Of a DNA stretch of 64,000 nucleotides, positions 1 to 6,841 are shown piece after piece. Source of the stretch: Lysobacterales bacterium (GTDB lineage Bacteria; Pseudomonadota; Gammaproteobacteria; Xanthomonadales; Xanthomonadaceae); NCBI GenBank assembly GCA_016718605.1, contig JADKCY010000003.1, positions 62,001 through 126,000 on the forward strand, in the 5' to 3' direction. The position numbers were made by a program, and so were the translations under genes. Below the pieces are notes generated by a model. That model made no database searches. It saw nothing but the letters and a program-made list of their open reading frames with translations, and was not told the DNA's origin. How positions within the stretch are numbered: position 1 is the stretch's first letter; the number at the start of each line of letters is the position of its first letter.

Positions 1-1699
1 CGAGCGCCATCCGCATCGCCCTGACATGCGCGAGCTTCCACTTGTGGTTGTCGACCCAGCGGTCGGCACCAAAGTCGCCGTCCTCGTGCGCCTTCTGCGC
101 CCTATGTAGCAAGAGCTCGGTCTGCGCTTCGAGTAGGCAGATCCGCTCCAATGAAACGTGGTCGCCCTTGATGCAAACGTGCTCCTCGCACGTCATGCAT
201 TCGCGCTCCTTCTGGCAAGGCGCCATCGCGAAGTCATGGACGCACATGCCGTACAGCGTGGCCTTGGCAGTGCCCAATCGATCTACACCGAGTTCTTGGT
301 AAGTCACAGGCTGACGGTGCTTGATGCGCTCAAGCAACGGGGCAGGCCGAATGGGGAGCAACTCTCGCGCCGCCTCCAGGCGTTCCTCAGGCGTGCGGTG
401 GTCGTAGTGGCGATTGTCGGCAATCAGAGCGCGCCCTGCCCACTGCGCAAGGGTGTAGTCGTCCATGCCTGCCCGCTCAGACAGGGTACTGAGCCAATGA
501 CGAAACTGGTGAGAGGTAAGCTTGATCGGCGTGTCATCAGCATTCCTCAGACCAAAGCGCTCGAATAGCGAAATGGAGTCTCCAGCGCCAAGACGTTTGT
601 TCACGTCATTGGCCTTTGGGATTCGCCACGATGCGGCTCTTGCAGCCCGCTGAGTATGGAACTCGTGGCTCCTGTGAAGGCAAAGCGCGTCCCATGTCTC
701 GAGCGACTTCTTTTCGTCCAAGTACGGCCAATAGAACCCTCCAAACTCCTCGACGGGATCACGCACCTCGTCGTCCAGATGCGATACCTGGCTACGTGCG
801 ACTGCCCGCCTTGCCGCTTCGCGCGCTGGGGCTCCAATCTCGACAAGCCTTCGCACAGCCTCCTGAACGACCTCATGCATGGCGGGCACGACCCACTTCT
901 TGGTTGCCCCCTTGCCCTTGGCCGCGCGCCATCGCAGGAACATCTGCGGCTGTCCGCGCTCATCGCTATCCCACTGAACACAGTCGATGGGAAGTTCTAA
1001 GACTTCTGAAATGCGACTGGGTGCGACCATCAGGAGGATGAATATCGACGAGTAGAAAAGACTTTCCGCGTCGTCAGCCAGCGCAAAGACATCGGCGACC
1101 GCCAGCATGACTTCATTCGAGGGAAGCTTTGCCTCACGGTGTGCCTGACCCGCCTCACTCAAGTCCTCAGTCAGGATGACCGGCTTCTTGAAGGGCGACC
1201 TCCAGACCGGAAGCGAAGGCACCAGATGCTGTTCACGCAAGAAGTCGAATATCGACTGTATCTGAAGCCCGGTCTTGTGATGCACATCCTCGCTCGAATA
1301 TTGTTGGAGGCACTTCTGGGCGCACACGTCCATCACTGCCCCGGACAGCAGCCCGACCTCCGCGCGACCGCAGGCGGCCAGCAGGCCCGCCTCTACGCAC
1401 CGCAGCGCCTGGAGCATCGTCATCAGACTCTTTACCGGCTTATGGCTGTAGCGATACCGGACGTACGCCTTGGCAAAGTGCTTGAATGGCTCGGCCATGG
1501 GGGTAAAGGAATAGCTATTTAATGGCGCTGTCTTGGTGGCGAAGACCACAACGGTTTCGTTGTGATGCCACTTGTCGCTTTCCCAGGCGCCGCCACTGGC
1601 AAAGGCTGTCAGGTCCTCCCTTGCCAGACGAATAAATTCTGCCAGGTTGGCGCTGGCATCGCGCTCGGCGCAAGGCACGAACTGGACGATCTCACCCAT
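1..1699 (-). CDS. Tyrosine recombinase-like protein, third of a trio (partial, runs off left edge)
   Basis: The frame is open from an ATG at 1699 to base 1 without a stop, so at least 566 residues are encoded and the C-terminus lies outside the window. Tyrosine-recombinase features are visible: a box I arginine in SRISEVLEL (about residue 226), HQFRHW at residues 397-402 matching the H-x-x-R box, a W-G-R segment after it, and a candidate nucleophile tyrosine in HYDH (about residue 430). A cysteine cluster (C..C..C..C..C within MAPCQKERECMTCEEHVC) follows at about residues 490-515. The start overlaps the stop of the upstream recombinase by 8 bases, so translation is probably coupled. The protein likely acts with the two upstream recombinases in integration or excision of a mobile element; that role is inferred from gene order. 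Confidence 0.82.
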   Translation of the reverse strand, partial: MGEIVQFVPCAERDASANLAEFIRLAREDLTAFASGGAWESDKWHHNETVVVFATKTAPLNSYSFTPMAEPFKHFAKAYVRYRYSHKPVKSLMTMLQALRCVEAGLLAACGRAEVGLLSGAVMDVCAQKCLQQYSSEDVHHKTGLQIQSIFDFLREQHLVPSLPVWRSPFKKPVILTEDLSEAGQAHREAKLPSNEVMLAVADVFALADDAESLFYSSIFILLMVAPSRISEVLELPIDCVQWDSDERGQPQMFLRWRAAKGKGATKKWVVPAMHEVVQEAVRRLVEIGAPAREAARRAVARSQVSHLDDEVRDPVEEFGGFYWPYLDEKKSLETWDALCLHRSHEFHTQRAARAASWRIPKANDVNKRLGAGDSISLFERFGLRNADDTPIKLTSHQFRHWLSTLSERAGMDDYTLAQWAGRALIADNRHYDHRTPEERLEAARELLPIRPAPLLERIKHRQPVTYQELGVDRLGTAKATLYGMCVHDFAMAPCQKERECMTCEEHVCIKGDHVSLERICLLEAQTELLLHRAQKAHEDGDFGADRWVDNHKWKLAHVRAMRMAL

Positions 1700-3272
1700 G
1701 GCAATCGGCCTCCAGTAGTCTCACCTGGATTCGTCGCGACTTGGCGTCCTTGCACATCGAAACACAGTGTTCGACAGCCAAGATCAACTGGTCATTGGCA
1801 TTGACCACTACTTCCGGACAGCCGGCGGCCCGAACACGTTCCTTCTCACCATAGAGATCTGCCAAGACTTCTTCATGAGGCCCAAAGACCCAGGGCTGGA
1901 AGTGATAGCAGGTGTAGCAGGCGCGAAATCCGCTGGCGCAGAAGCCATAGTTTCCACAGGTCCCCACTGTGTGCTGCCGATCGTTCGGCACGCGACTGCG
2001 GGGATCGTCACCCCGGATCGCCTCGCGCTCGGAACGGACCAATCGGCCTAGGCAGGCCTGCGCAAGGGGAGCGAGCTGAGCGCCCACGAGTTCATTGATG
2101 GCCACCGCTTCTTGCGCAGTGTTATCGGTATAGACCTTCACGTTCTGGATGCCGGAGTGATCAAGCAACTCGGCAATGATGAAGACGCTGAAGCCTTCGC
2201 GCCGGAGCTTTGTCCCGCGCGTGTGCCGGAATCGGGTTGCCGACAGGCGAATGAACTCGCCGGTGCGCTCTGAACGTGCTGTAGAGGCTTTCGCACAACG
2301 CTGCAGGGCCTGCCTAAGCTGTGCCGTTGTCGCGTGCAGCAGGTCCGGGGCGCGCCCGGCCAGGTAATCCTGAAGCTCATCGACACGGCGGATGTCTTTG
2401 AGTCTGGTCCGGTTGATGAATATTGGCACCTCGTCCGCCAATTCCGGAGCGAGTGCCATTCCGATGGCTTCTGAGACTGCGGCAACGGACTGTTGGTGCT
2501 GGGCCCTCAGGATCAGAAAGAGGTCCTCCAGGATGGCCAAAGACCGAAAGGCCCTGCGAAATCTCACACCTCGCTGCTTGGCTCGCGGGATATTCAACCT
2601 GTAGAGAGACGCTTCCTTCCCTGCCACTTGAACCACATCCCGTCCCCTGAGCGCTGCGATCTGAACGGTGCGTCGCGCCGTCACCACCAGAGTAAGGAGG
2701 TAGGCGTAGTCCTCGAACGCAATGTCCTTCCGGCCCACCGCCACATTTGCCCAATCTAGCAAGGCCGCAACCTCGAGGTCGGTCAAGGGACCCGTCTCGG
2801 GGCATCCGCCGGCAACGGCGGCACCCTTCTCGTTGCCTTGGATTCGCCAGCCTTGGAGCAGGTCCGCGACCTCCTTGGACACCCCTTCAAATCCATAGTC
2901 ATGCCAAGCGAGGAGGAAGCCCTTGAGGCCACCGAGTTGCCACTGCTCGTCGGCGCCCAAGCTGGCGCGCCAGTTGATGAGATTGGCCGAGGTCACTCGC
3001 AAAGCCCCGGTGTCCCTCAGGAATCGCTTGAAGCGCGTGACCATATTTTCTGTGTGACGCGCCGACGCTTCTTCAGCGTATCGCCGCAATGTGGCGCGGA
3101 ACCCTGTCTCGGTATCGGCCTCTACCGCCGTAGGGAGCACCAGCGAGATCTGCACGTCCTTGTTCAGGCGCCAATAGTCAGAAGATGCGTCAAACTCGTA
3201 ACCGTCCTTGGACACCGTCGGCGCAGACATCCTCTTGCGAGCATCAGGCTGCGAACGCTTAACGCGACTCAT
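1692..3272 (-). CDS. Tyrosine recombinase/integrase, second of a trio (526 aa)
   Basis: Predicted site-specific recombinase. The catalytic half carries a box I arginine (TARRTVQIAALRG, residues 198-210), the TRFRHTRGT box (346-354), LLDHSG (369-374) and the candidate nucleophile Tyr381 in VYTDNT. Where active family members have H-x-x-R, this protein has Thr346-Arg-Phe-Arg349, so one usual catalytic histidine appears replaced. The C-terminus has a Cys-rich tail (Cys439, 445, 452, 455; CYTCYHFQPW), possibly metal binding. It starts 11 bases after the stop of the first recombinase and overlaps the third gene by 8 bases. The tight packing says the three products work together. Whether this member is catalytic or structural cannot be read from sequence alone. 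Confidence 0.88.
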   Translation of the reverse strand: MSRVKRSQPDARKRMSAPTVSKDGYEFDASSDYWRLNKDVQISLVLPTAVEADTETGFRATLRRYAEEASARHTENMVTRFKRFLRDTGALRVTSANLINWRASLGADEQWQLGGLKGFLLAWHDYGFEGVSKEVADLLQGWRIQGNEKGAAVAGGCPETGPLTDLEVAALLDWANVAVGRKDIAFEDYAYLLTLVVTARRTVQIAALRGRDVVQVAGKEASLYRLNIPRAKQRGVRFRRAFRSLAILEDLFLILRAQHQQSVAAVSEAIGMALAPELADEVPIFINRTRLKDIRRVDELQDYLAGRAPDLLHATTAQLRQALQRCAKASTARSERTGEFIRLSATRFRHTRGTKLRREGFSVFIIAELLDHSGIQNVKVYTDNTAQEAVAINELVGAQLAPLAQACLGRLVRSEREAIRGDDPRSRVPNDRQHTVGTCGNYGFCASGFRACYTCYHFQPWVFGPHEEVLADLYGEKERVRAAGCPEVVVNANDQLILAVEHCVSMCKDAKSRRIQVRLLEADCHG

Positions 3273-3283
3273 CGCTGTCCTCC

Positions 3284-4585
3284 TTATACGTCCTTACCTC
3301 GCTTGAGCCCTGCCTGCACTAGGCGCACAGCCTTGTCACTGGCTTCGCGGACGTGACGCCTGTTGTAAACCGCGCCCGAAGCCTTGCTCCGATGGCCATT
3401 CACGAAGGCACGCATATCCAGCTCTCGCGCCTCGCTGATCGGCGGCAACGGAGCCCCCTCCGTCTCTGCCCGTGCCTTGGCATTGTGCTCATCAATGCTG
3501 ATGGAGATCTCGTAGTTGAAGTGGTGCCGGAAAGCATGGGTGTGGATCGCCTCAAAGGCAGCATCCACCCCTCGCATCCGCTCGAACATCTGATTGAGCG
3601 CGGAGATCGAAAGCGGCCTTCCCCAGTCCTTGCCCTTGTGATGGGACGCGAAGAGATAAGGGTGCCGCCTGGCCGGGCCAATCTTGGCCCGCACCTGAAA
3701 GATGTATCGCTCAATCTGGTTTTTCAGCGACTCTGGCAGTGCCAGTGGCCGCTCTTTGGTCTTGGCTACTGGCTGGTGGCGCCGCGAATCATGCGGGTCG
3801 TCCTGGTTCCGCCGAACCCAGACATGCGGCTCGTGCCCCAGATCGAACTGATCAATGCGAAGGCTGAGCAACTCCCCTCGCCGCATACCGGTCAGACGAG
3901 CCAGACCGAAGAGGATGGCATTGCGAAGCTGGACGCCGGGATCCCGGAACGGATTGCGCGGATCACCTTCCGCACTTACCGCCATAAAGCGGTCAACCAA
4001 CTCCGTCGGTGGCGATCGGAGGTCTTGGTTCTCATCAGGTTGCTTGGCCAGTCCTTTCGGTCGGTGCTTGCGAATGGTCTTTGCCATCCGCTCGATTTCC
4101 TGCGCGACCTTGCGTGAGTTCTGGTGCTGCGTGACGACGGACGCCGTGAATTCGAGGTAGTCCGCGAATGTGCTGAGGCGATTGAAATGCTGCTGTCCGC
4201 CAATCGTGGGCTGAGTCTGCTTCCTTGCGACCTTGGCCTCGATGAAGTCAATGACACCATCCCGCTGGTGAGATGACGCGTCTCCATCGGGCTGCCAATG
4301 CCGCATGTCGAGCTTGGCGAAGTCGCGTAGCGAGTCCACATCCGCGACGGTGAGGAAGCGACTGCTGCGAAACTCGTCGATCAAGTCCCGCCCGTGTTTC
4401 TGTTCCCAACGCATGAGCACGACGAGATCAGACAGCTTGTTGCGGATCGTGTTGACGGCAGCTCCGGCATTCCGGAGCTGGCTCGTGGCGAACAGCGTCG
4501 GATAGAAGAGCGGCACGCCCTGCTCATCGTGGAGCATCGGAACTCGCTCACCCTCGCCAAGCACATGAACTGACAGCGTAGGCAT
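3284..4585 (-). CDS. Tyrosine recombinase/integrase, first of a trio
   Basis: Tyrosine-type site-specific integrase, first gene of the trio and the one nearest ssb. All expected catalytic positions are visible: Arg in LTGMRRGELLSL, HAFRHHFN for the H-x-x-R box, the downstream histidine in NGHRSKASG and the tyrosine in AVYNRRHV. I place the start at 4585 because GGTGAG stands 7 bases upstream; an in-frame ATG at 4609 would add eight residues, giving 441 aa. The N-terminal half resembles a SAM-like core-binding domain in position only. It is likely the main catalytic subunit for integration of the element that continues to the left. Triplets of recombinase genes are known from RIT elements and from gamma-mobile-trio islands; I cannot decide which family this belongs to. 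Confidence 0.9.
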   Translation of the reverse strand: MPTLSVHVLGEGERVPMLHDEQGVPLFYPTLFATSQLRNAGAAVNTIRNKLSDLVVLMRWEQKHGRDLIDEFRSSRFLTVADVDSLRDFAKLDMRHWQPDGDASSHQRDGVIDFIEAKVARKQTQPTIGGQQHFNRLSTFADYLEFTASVVTQHQNSRKVAQEIERMAKTIRKHRPKGLAKQPDENQDLRSPPTELVDRFMAVSAEGDPRNPFRDPGVQLRNAILFGLARLTGMRRGELLSLRIDQFDLGHEPHVWVRRNQDDPHDSRRHQPVAKTKERPLALPESLKNQIERYIFQVRAKIGPARRHPYLFASHHKGKDWGRPLSISALNQMFERMRGVDAAFEAIHTHAFRHHFNYEISISIDEHNAKARAETEGAPLPPISEARELDMRAFVNGHRSKASGAVYNRRHVREASDKAVRLVQAGLKRGKDV

Positions 4586-4653
4586 AGCTTTACTCACCGA
4601 TTCAAGCATGTGTACGACTATACAGTTCTTTTTCGACTACGCAAGAGACTCAG
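4586..4653. other. Probable element boundary between integrase trio and ssb
   Basis: Short non-coding stretch between the first integrase gene and the ssb terminator. It should hold the integrase promoter and, by position, the end of the mobile element. A CGACTA hexamer occurs twice, at 4615-4620 and 4634-4639, 19 bases apart; this could be part of recombinase binding sites but is short enough to be chance. No tRNA or obvious long direct repeat is present. The other element end lies outside the window, so the attachment site cannot be defined here. Confidence 0.35.
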
Positions 4654-4686
4654 AAAAACAGAAAAGGCCCTGTAAAAACAGGGCCT
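4654..4686 (-). terminator. Rho-independent terminator of ssb
   Basis: A perfect 9-bp stem (AGGCCCTGT with ACAGGGCCT, 4665-4673 and 4678-4686) closes an AAAA loop. In the minus-strand direction it is followed by T-rich sequence (TTTTCTGTTTTTC). It sits 37 bases after the ssb stop and separates ssb from the recombinase trio, so the trio is probably transcribed from its own promoter. Confidence 0.85.
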
Positions 4687-4723
4687 CTCTGATGTTTACT
4701 CAACACTCTTAAAGATGTGTTGT

Positions 4724-5245
4724 CTAGAACGGAATATCGTCCTCAGGAAAATCCGCCATGCGGGAATCGGGCATTGGGGCGGAGGGGCTGTTGTCGCGGG
4801 GGGGCATGCCGCTGCTCTGGCGGGGCGGGGCGCTGCGGGAGTAGCCGCCGCGGTCTGCACCGCGGTCGCCGCCGGTGTCTGCGCGTTCGCTGCGCTCGCC
4901 TTGTGGGCGGCCGCCGAGCATCTGCATTTCGTTGCCGATGATGTCGGTGCTGTAGCGCTCGACGCCATCGCGATCCGTGTACTTATCAGTCCGCAGGCTG
5001 CCTTCCACGTACACCTGACTGCCTTTGCGCAAATATTCGGAGGCGATTTCAGCGAGCTTGCCGAAGAACTTCACACGGTGCCATTCGGTACGCTCTTGCT
5101 TCTGACCTTGTTTGTCGGTCCAGCTTTCGTTGGTGGCAAGGCGCAATGAGGTAATGGTCGCACCGCCACCACCGGCCGGATAACGGGTTTCCGGGTCGGC
5201 GCCCAAGGTGCCAACGAGAATGACTTTGTTGATGCCACGTGCCAT
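4724..5245 (-). CDS. ssb: Single-stranded DNA-binding protein
   Basis: SSB binds and protects single-stranded DNA in replication, recombination and repair. The 173-residue protein starts MARGINKVILVGTLG, has the OB-fold core through about residue 110 (including EWHRVKFFGKLAEIASEYL), then a Gly/Arg/Ser/Pro-rich linker and the acidic tip DFPEDDIPF that recruits partner proteins. The start at 5245 is supported by AGGAG about 7 bases upstream and by the conserved N-terminus; the longer open frame to 5368 is not used. It is divergent from ispB. The integrase trio of a mobile element lies immediately downstream. Confidence 0.96.
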   Translation of the reverse strand: MARGINKVILVGTLGADPETRYPAGGGGATITSLRLATNESWTDKQGQKQERTEWHRVKFFGKLAEIASEYLRKGSQVYVEGSLRTDKYTDRDGVERYSTDIIGNEMQMLGGRPQGERSERADTGGDRGADRGGYSRSAPPRQSSGMPPRDNSPSAPMPDSRMADFPEDDIPF

Positions 5246-5414
5246 GGGGGCTCCTGTTGTGCATGGCGCCGTTCGACAACGGCACAGGCCAGCAGTATAC
5301 CCGCGTGAACGCGCTCCACTCTCGGAGTGCAGCGCATTGCAGGGTAGGAAATCCCTGTCCGCGTTCACTCAGCCTGCGCGGTGCATCGCGTCATGCCCGC
5401 TATACTTCTCGACC

Positions 5415-6422
5415 ATGAATGCGCAGTCCTCCCCTCACCAGCAAGCCACACCGCCTGACCTGACGGCCATCCTCGCACTGGTCAGTGAGGATATGGCGGC
5501 TGTCAATCATTTGATCCGCCGTCGCCTGGCTTCGGACGTTCTGCTGATCAATCAGATTGGTGAGCACATCATTTCGGCAGGTGGCAAGCGCTTGCGTCCG
5601 ATGCTGGTGCTGCTGGCGGCGCGTGCGCTTGGCTATCAAGGCAACGCGCATATTCAGGCGGCCGCGATCATCGAGTTCATCCATACCTCAACCCTGCTGC
5701 ATGACGACGTTGTCGACGAATCCGATCTGCGCCGCGGCCGAAAAACCGCCAATGCCCTGTGGGGCAACGCGGCCAGTGTGCTGGTTGGCGACTTCCTGTA
5801 CTCGCGAAGTTTCCAGTTGATGGTGGAACTCGACAGCATGCAGATCATGCGCATTCTGGCTGACACCACCAATGCCATCGCCGAGGGCGAAGTACTGCAA
5901 CTGTTGCACGTCCACAATCCAGACACCGACGAACCGGCGTATTTGCGGGTGATCGAACGCAAGACCGCCGTGTTGTTTTCAGCAGCAACGCGCCTGGGCG
6001 CCGTGCTGGCGGGTGCCGATGCGCAGACCGAACAGGCGATGGCTGATTTTGGCTTGGCCTTGGGCTTCGCATTCCAGATTGCTGACGATGTGCTGGACTA
6101 CACCGCAGATGCCGAAACCTTGGGCAAGAACCTCGGCGATGATCTGGCTGAAGGCAAGGCGACCTTGCCGGTGATTCACTGCATGAATCACTGTGACGTC
6201 GCGCTGCGTGAGCGGATTGCCGCTGCCATTCAAAGTGGCGACCTGCAAGCGATGCCCGAGATCGTTGCGGCGATTCATGCGCAGGGCAGCCTGCACTACA
6301 GTCGCAACATCGCCAACGCGTATGCAGCGCAGGCCGAAAACGCACTGCTGGACTGCCCCGACTCAGCGTTTCGTCAAGCCCTGCGTGGCCTCGCCCACTA
6401 CGCGATCGACCGCAACCATTGA
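5415..6422 (+). CDS. ispB: Polyprenyl (octaprenyl) diphosphate synthase
   Basis: Long-chain trans-prenyl diphosphate synthase that makes the ubiquinone side chain from FPP and IPP in the cytoplasm. The 335-residue protein shows both aspartate-rich Mg-binding motifs: LLHDDVVDESDLRRG near residue 95-110 and FQIADDVLDY near 220, plus GGKRLRP. The start at 5415 matches family length; the frame stays open upstream to 5208 through the intergenic region. There is no Shine-Dalgarno, but a TATACT hexamer ends 8 bases before the ATG, so the mRNA may be leaderless. Chain length cannot be fixed from sequence; ispB is the usual gammaproteobacterial assignment. Confidence 0.93.
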   Translation: MNAQSSPHQQATPPDLTAILALVSEDMAAVNHLIRRRLASDVLLINQIGEHIISAGGKRLRPMLVLLAARALGYQGNAHIQAAAIIEFIHTSTLLHDDVVDESDLRRGRKTANALWGNAASVLVGDFLYSRSFQLMVELDSMQIMRILADTTNAIAEGEVLQLLHVHNPDTDEPAYLRVIERKTAVLFSAATRLGAVLAGADAQTEQAMADFGLALGFAFQIADDVLDYTADAETLGKNLGDDLAEGKATLPVIHCMNHCDVALRERIAAAIQSGDLQAMPEIVAAIHAQGSLHYSRNIANAYAAQAENALLDCPDSAFRQALRGLAHYAIDRNH

Positions 6423-6423
6423 G

Positions 6424-6455
6424 TGACGTGCTCGCATCGCATGCACATGCGGGGC
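6424..6455. terminator. Hairpin between convergent ispB and STAS gene
   Basis: CGCATG (6438-6443) and CATGCG (6446-6451) form a short stem, with an outer GACG/CGTC pairing. There is no clear T-run. It is placed between two convergent genes, so a role as a weak two-way terminator is inferred only. Confidence 0.4.
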
Positions 6456-6456
6456 G

Positions 6457-6840
6457 TCAATCATCCTCGCCATTGACGATGCGTTTCTGAATGCGATCCA
6501 GGTAGTGATCAAGCTCCTCAGTTGAGCGGAAAATCTCCTTTACCGGCACCGCCTTGACGATATCGAAGACCTTTTCGACCTGCGCCTGTGGATTGACGAT
6601 CAATACCCGACCACCACGCGCCGCCAGCGCCTTTCGCGCACGGAACACACTGCGAATACCGGCACTGGAGATGTAATCGAGCTTGGCCAGATCAAACACC
6701 AAGGTCTCCAAGGCGGGATCTTCGATCACATCCGTCATCTGCCGATCCAGTTCGTGATAGCTGATGGAGTCCAAGCGACCTTCCACAACCACCACTTGCC
6801 GGTCAGCGACGCGTGCGCCGATAGCGATTTTCAAGCTCAT
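6457..6840 (-). CDS. STAS-domain anti-sigma factor antagonist
   Basis: Single-domain STAS protein of 127 residues, the type phosphorylated by an anti-sigma kinase and dephosphorylated by a PP2C phosphatase in partner-switching systems. The phospho-acceptor region reads LDYISSAGIRSV, with Ser58/Ser59 the candidate site. I start it at 6840 because AGGAG lies 6 bases upstream and one base separates it from the stop of the PP2C gene; the open frame to 6870 runs into that gene. The upstream gene encodes both PP2C and HATPase domains, so both modifying activities for this protein are probably next door. The downstream target is not in the window. Confidence 0.9.
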   Translation of the reverse strand: MSLKIAIGARVADRQVVVVEGRLDSISYHELDRQMTDVIEDPALETLVFDLAKLDYISSAGIRSVFRARKALAARGGRVLIVNPQAQVEKVFDIVKAVPVKEIFRSTEELDHYLDRIQKRIVNGEDD

Positions 6841-6841
6841 C

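Noticed and set aside
601..1041. Small frames on both strands in the first kilobase
   Set aside because: The minus-strand recombinase frame is continuous through this region and carries the motifs; the small ones are shadows.
4616..4625. ACTATACAG half-site upstream of the integrase, the same nine bases as in the TetR operator at 28995
   Set aside because: A nine-base match without its inverted partner is expected by chance about every other window of this size.
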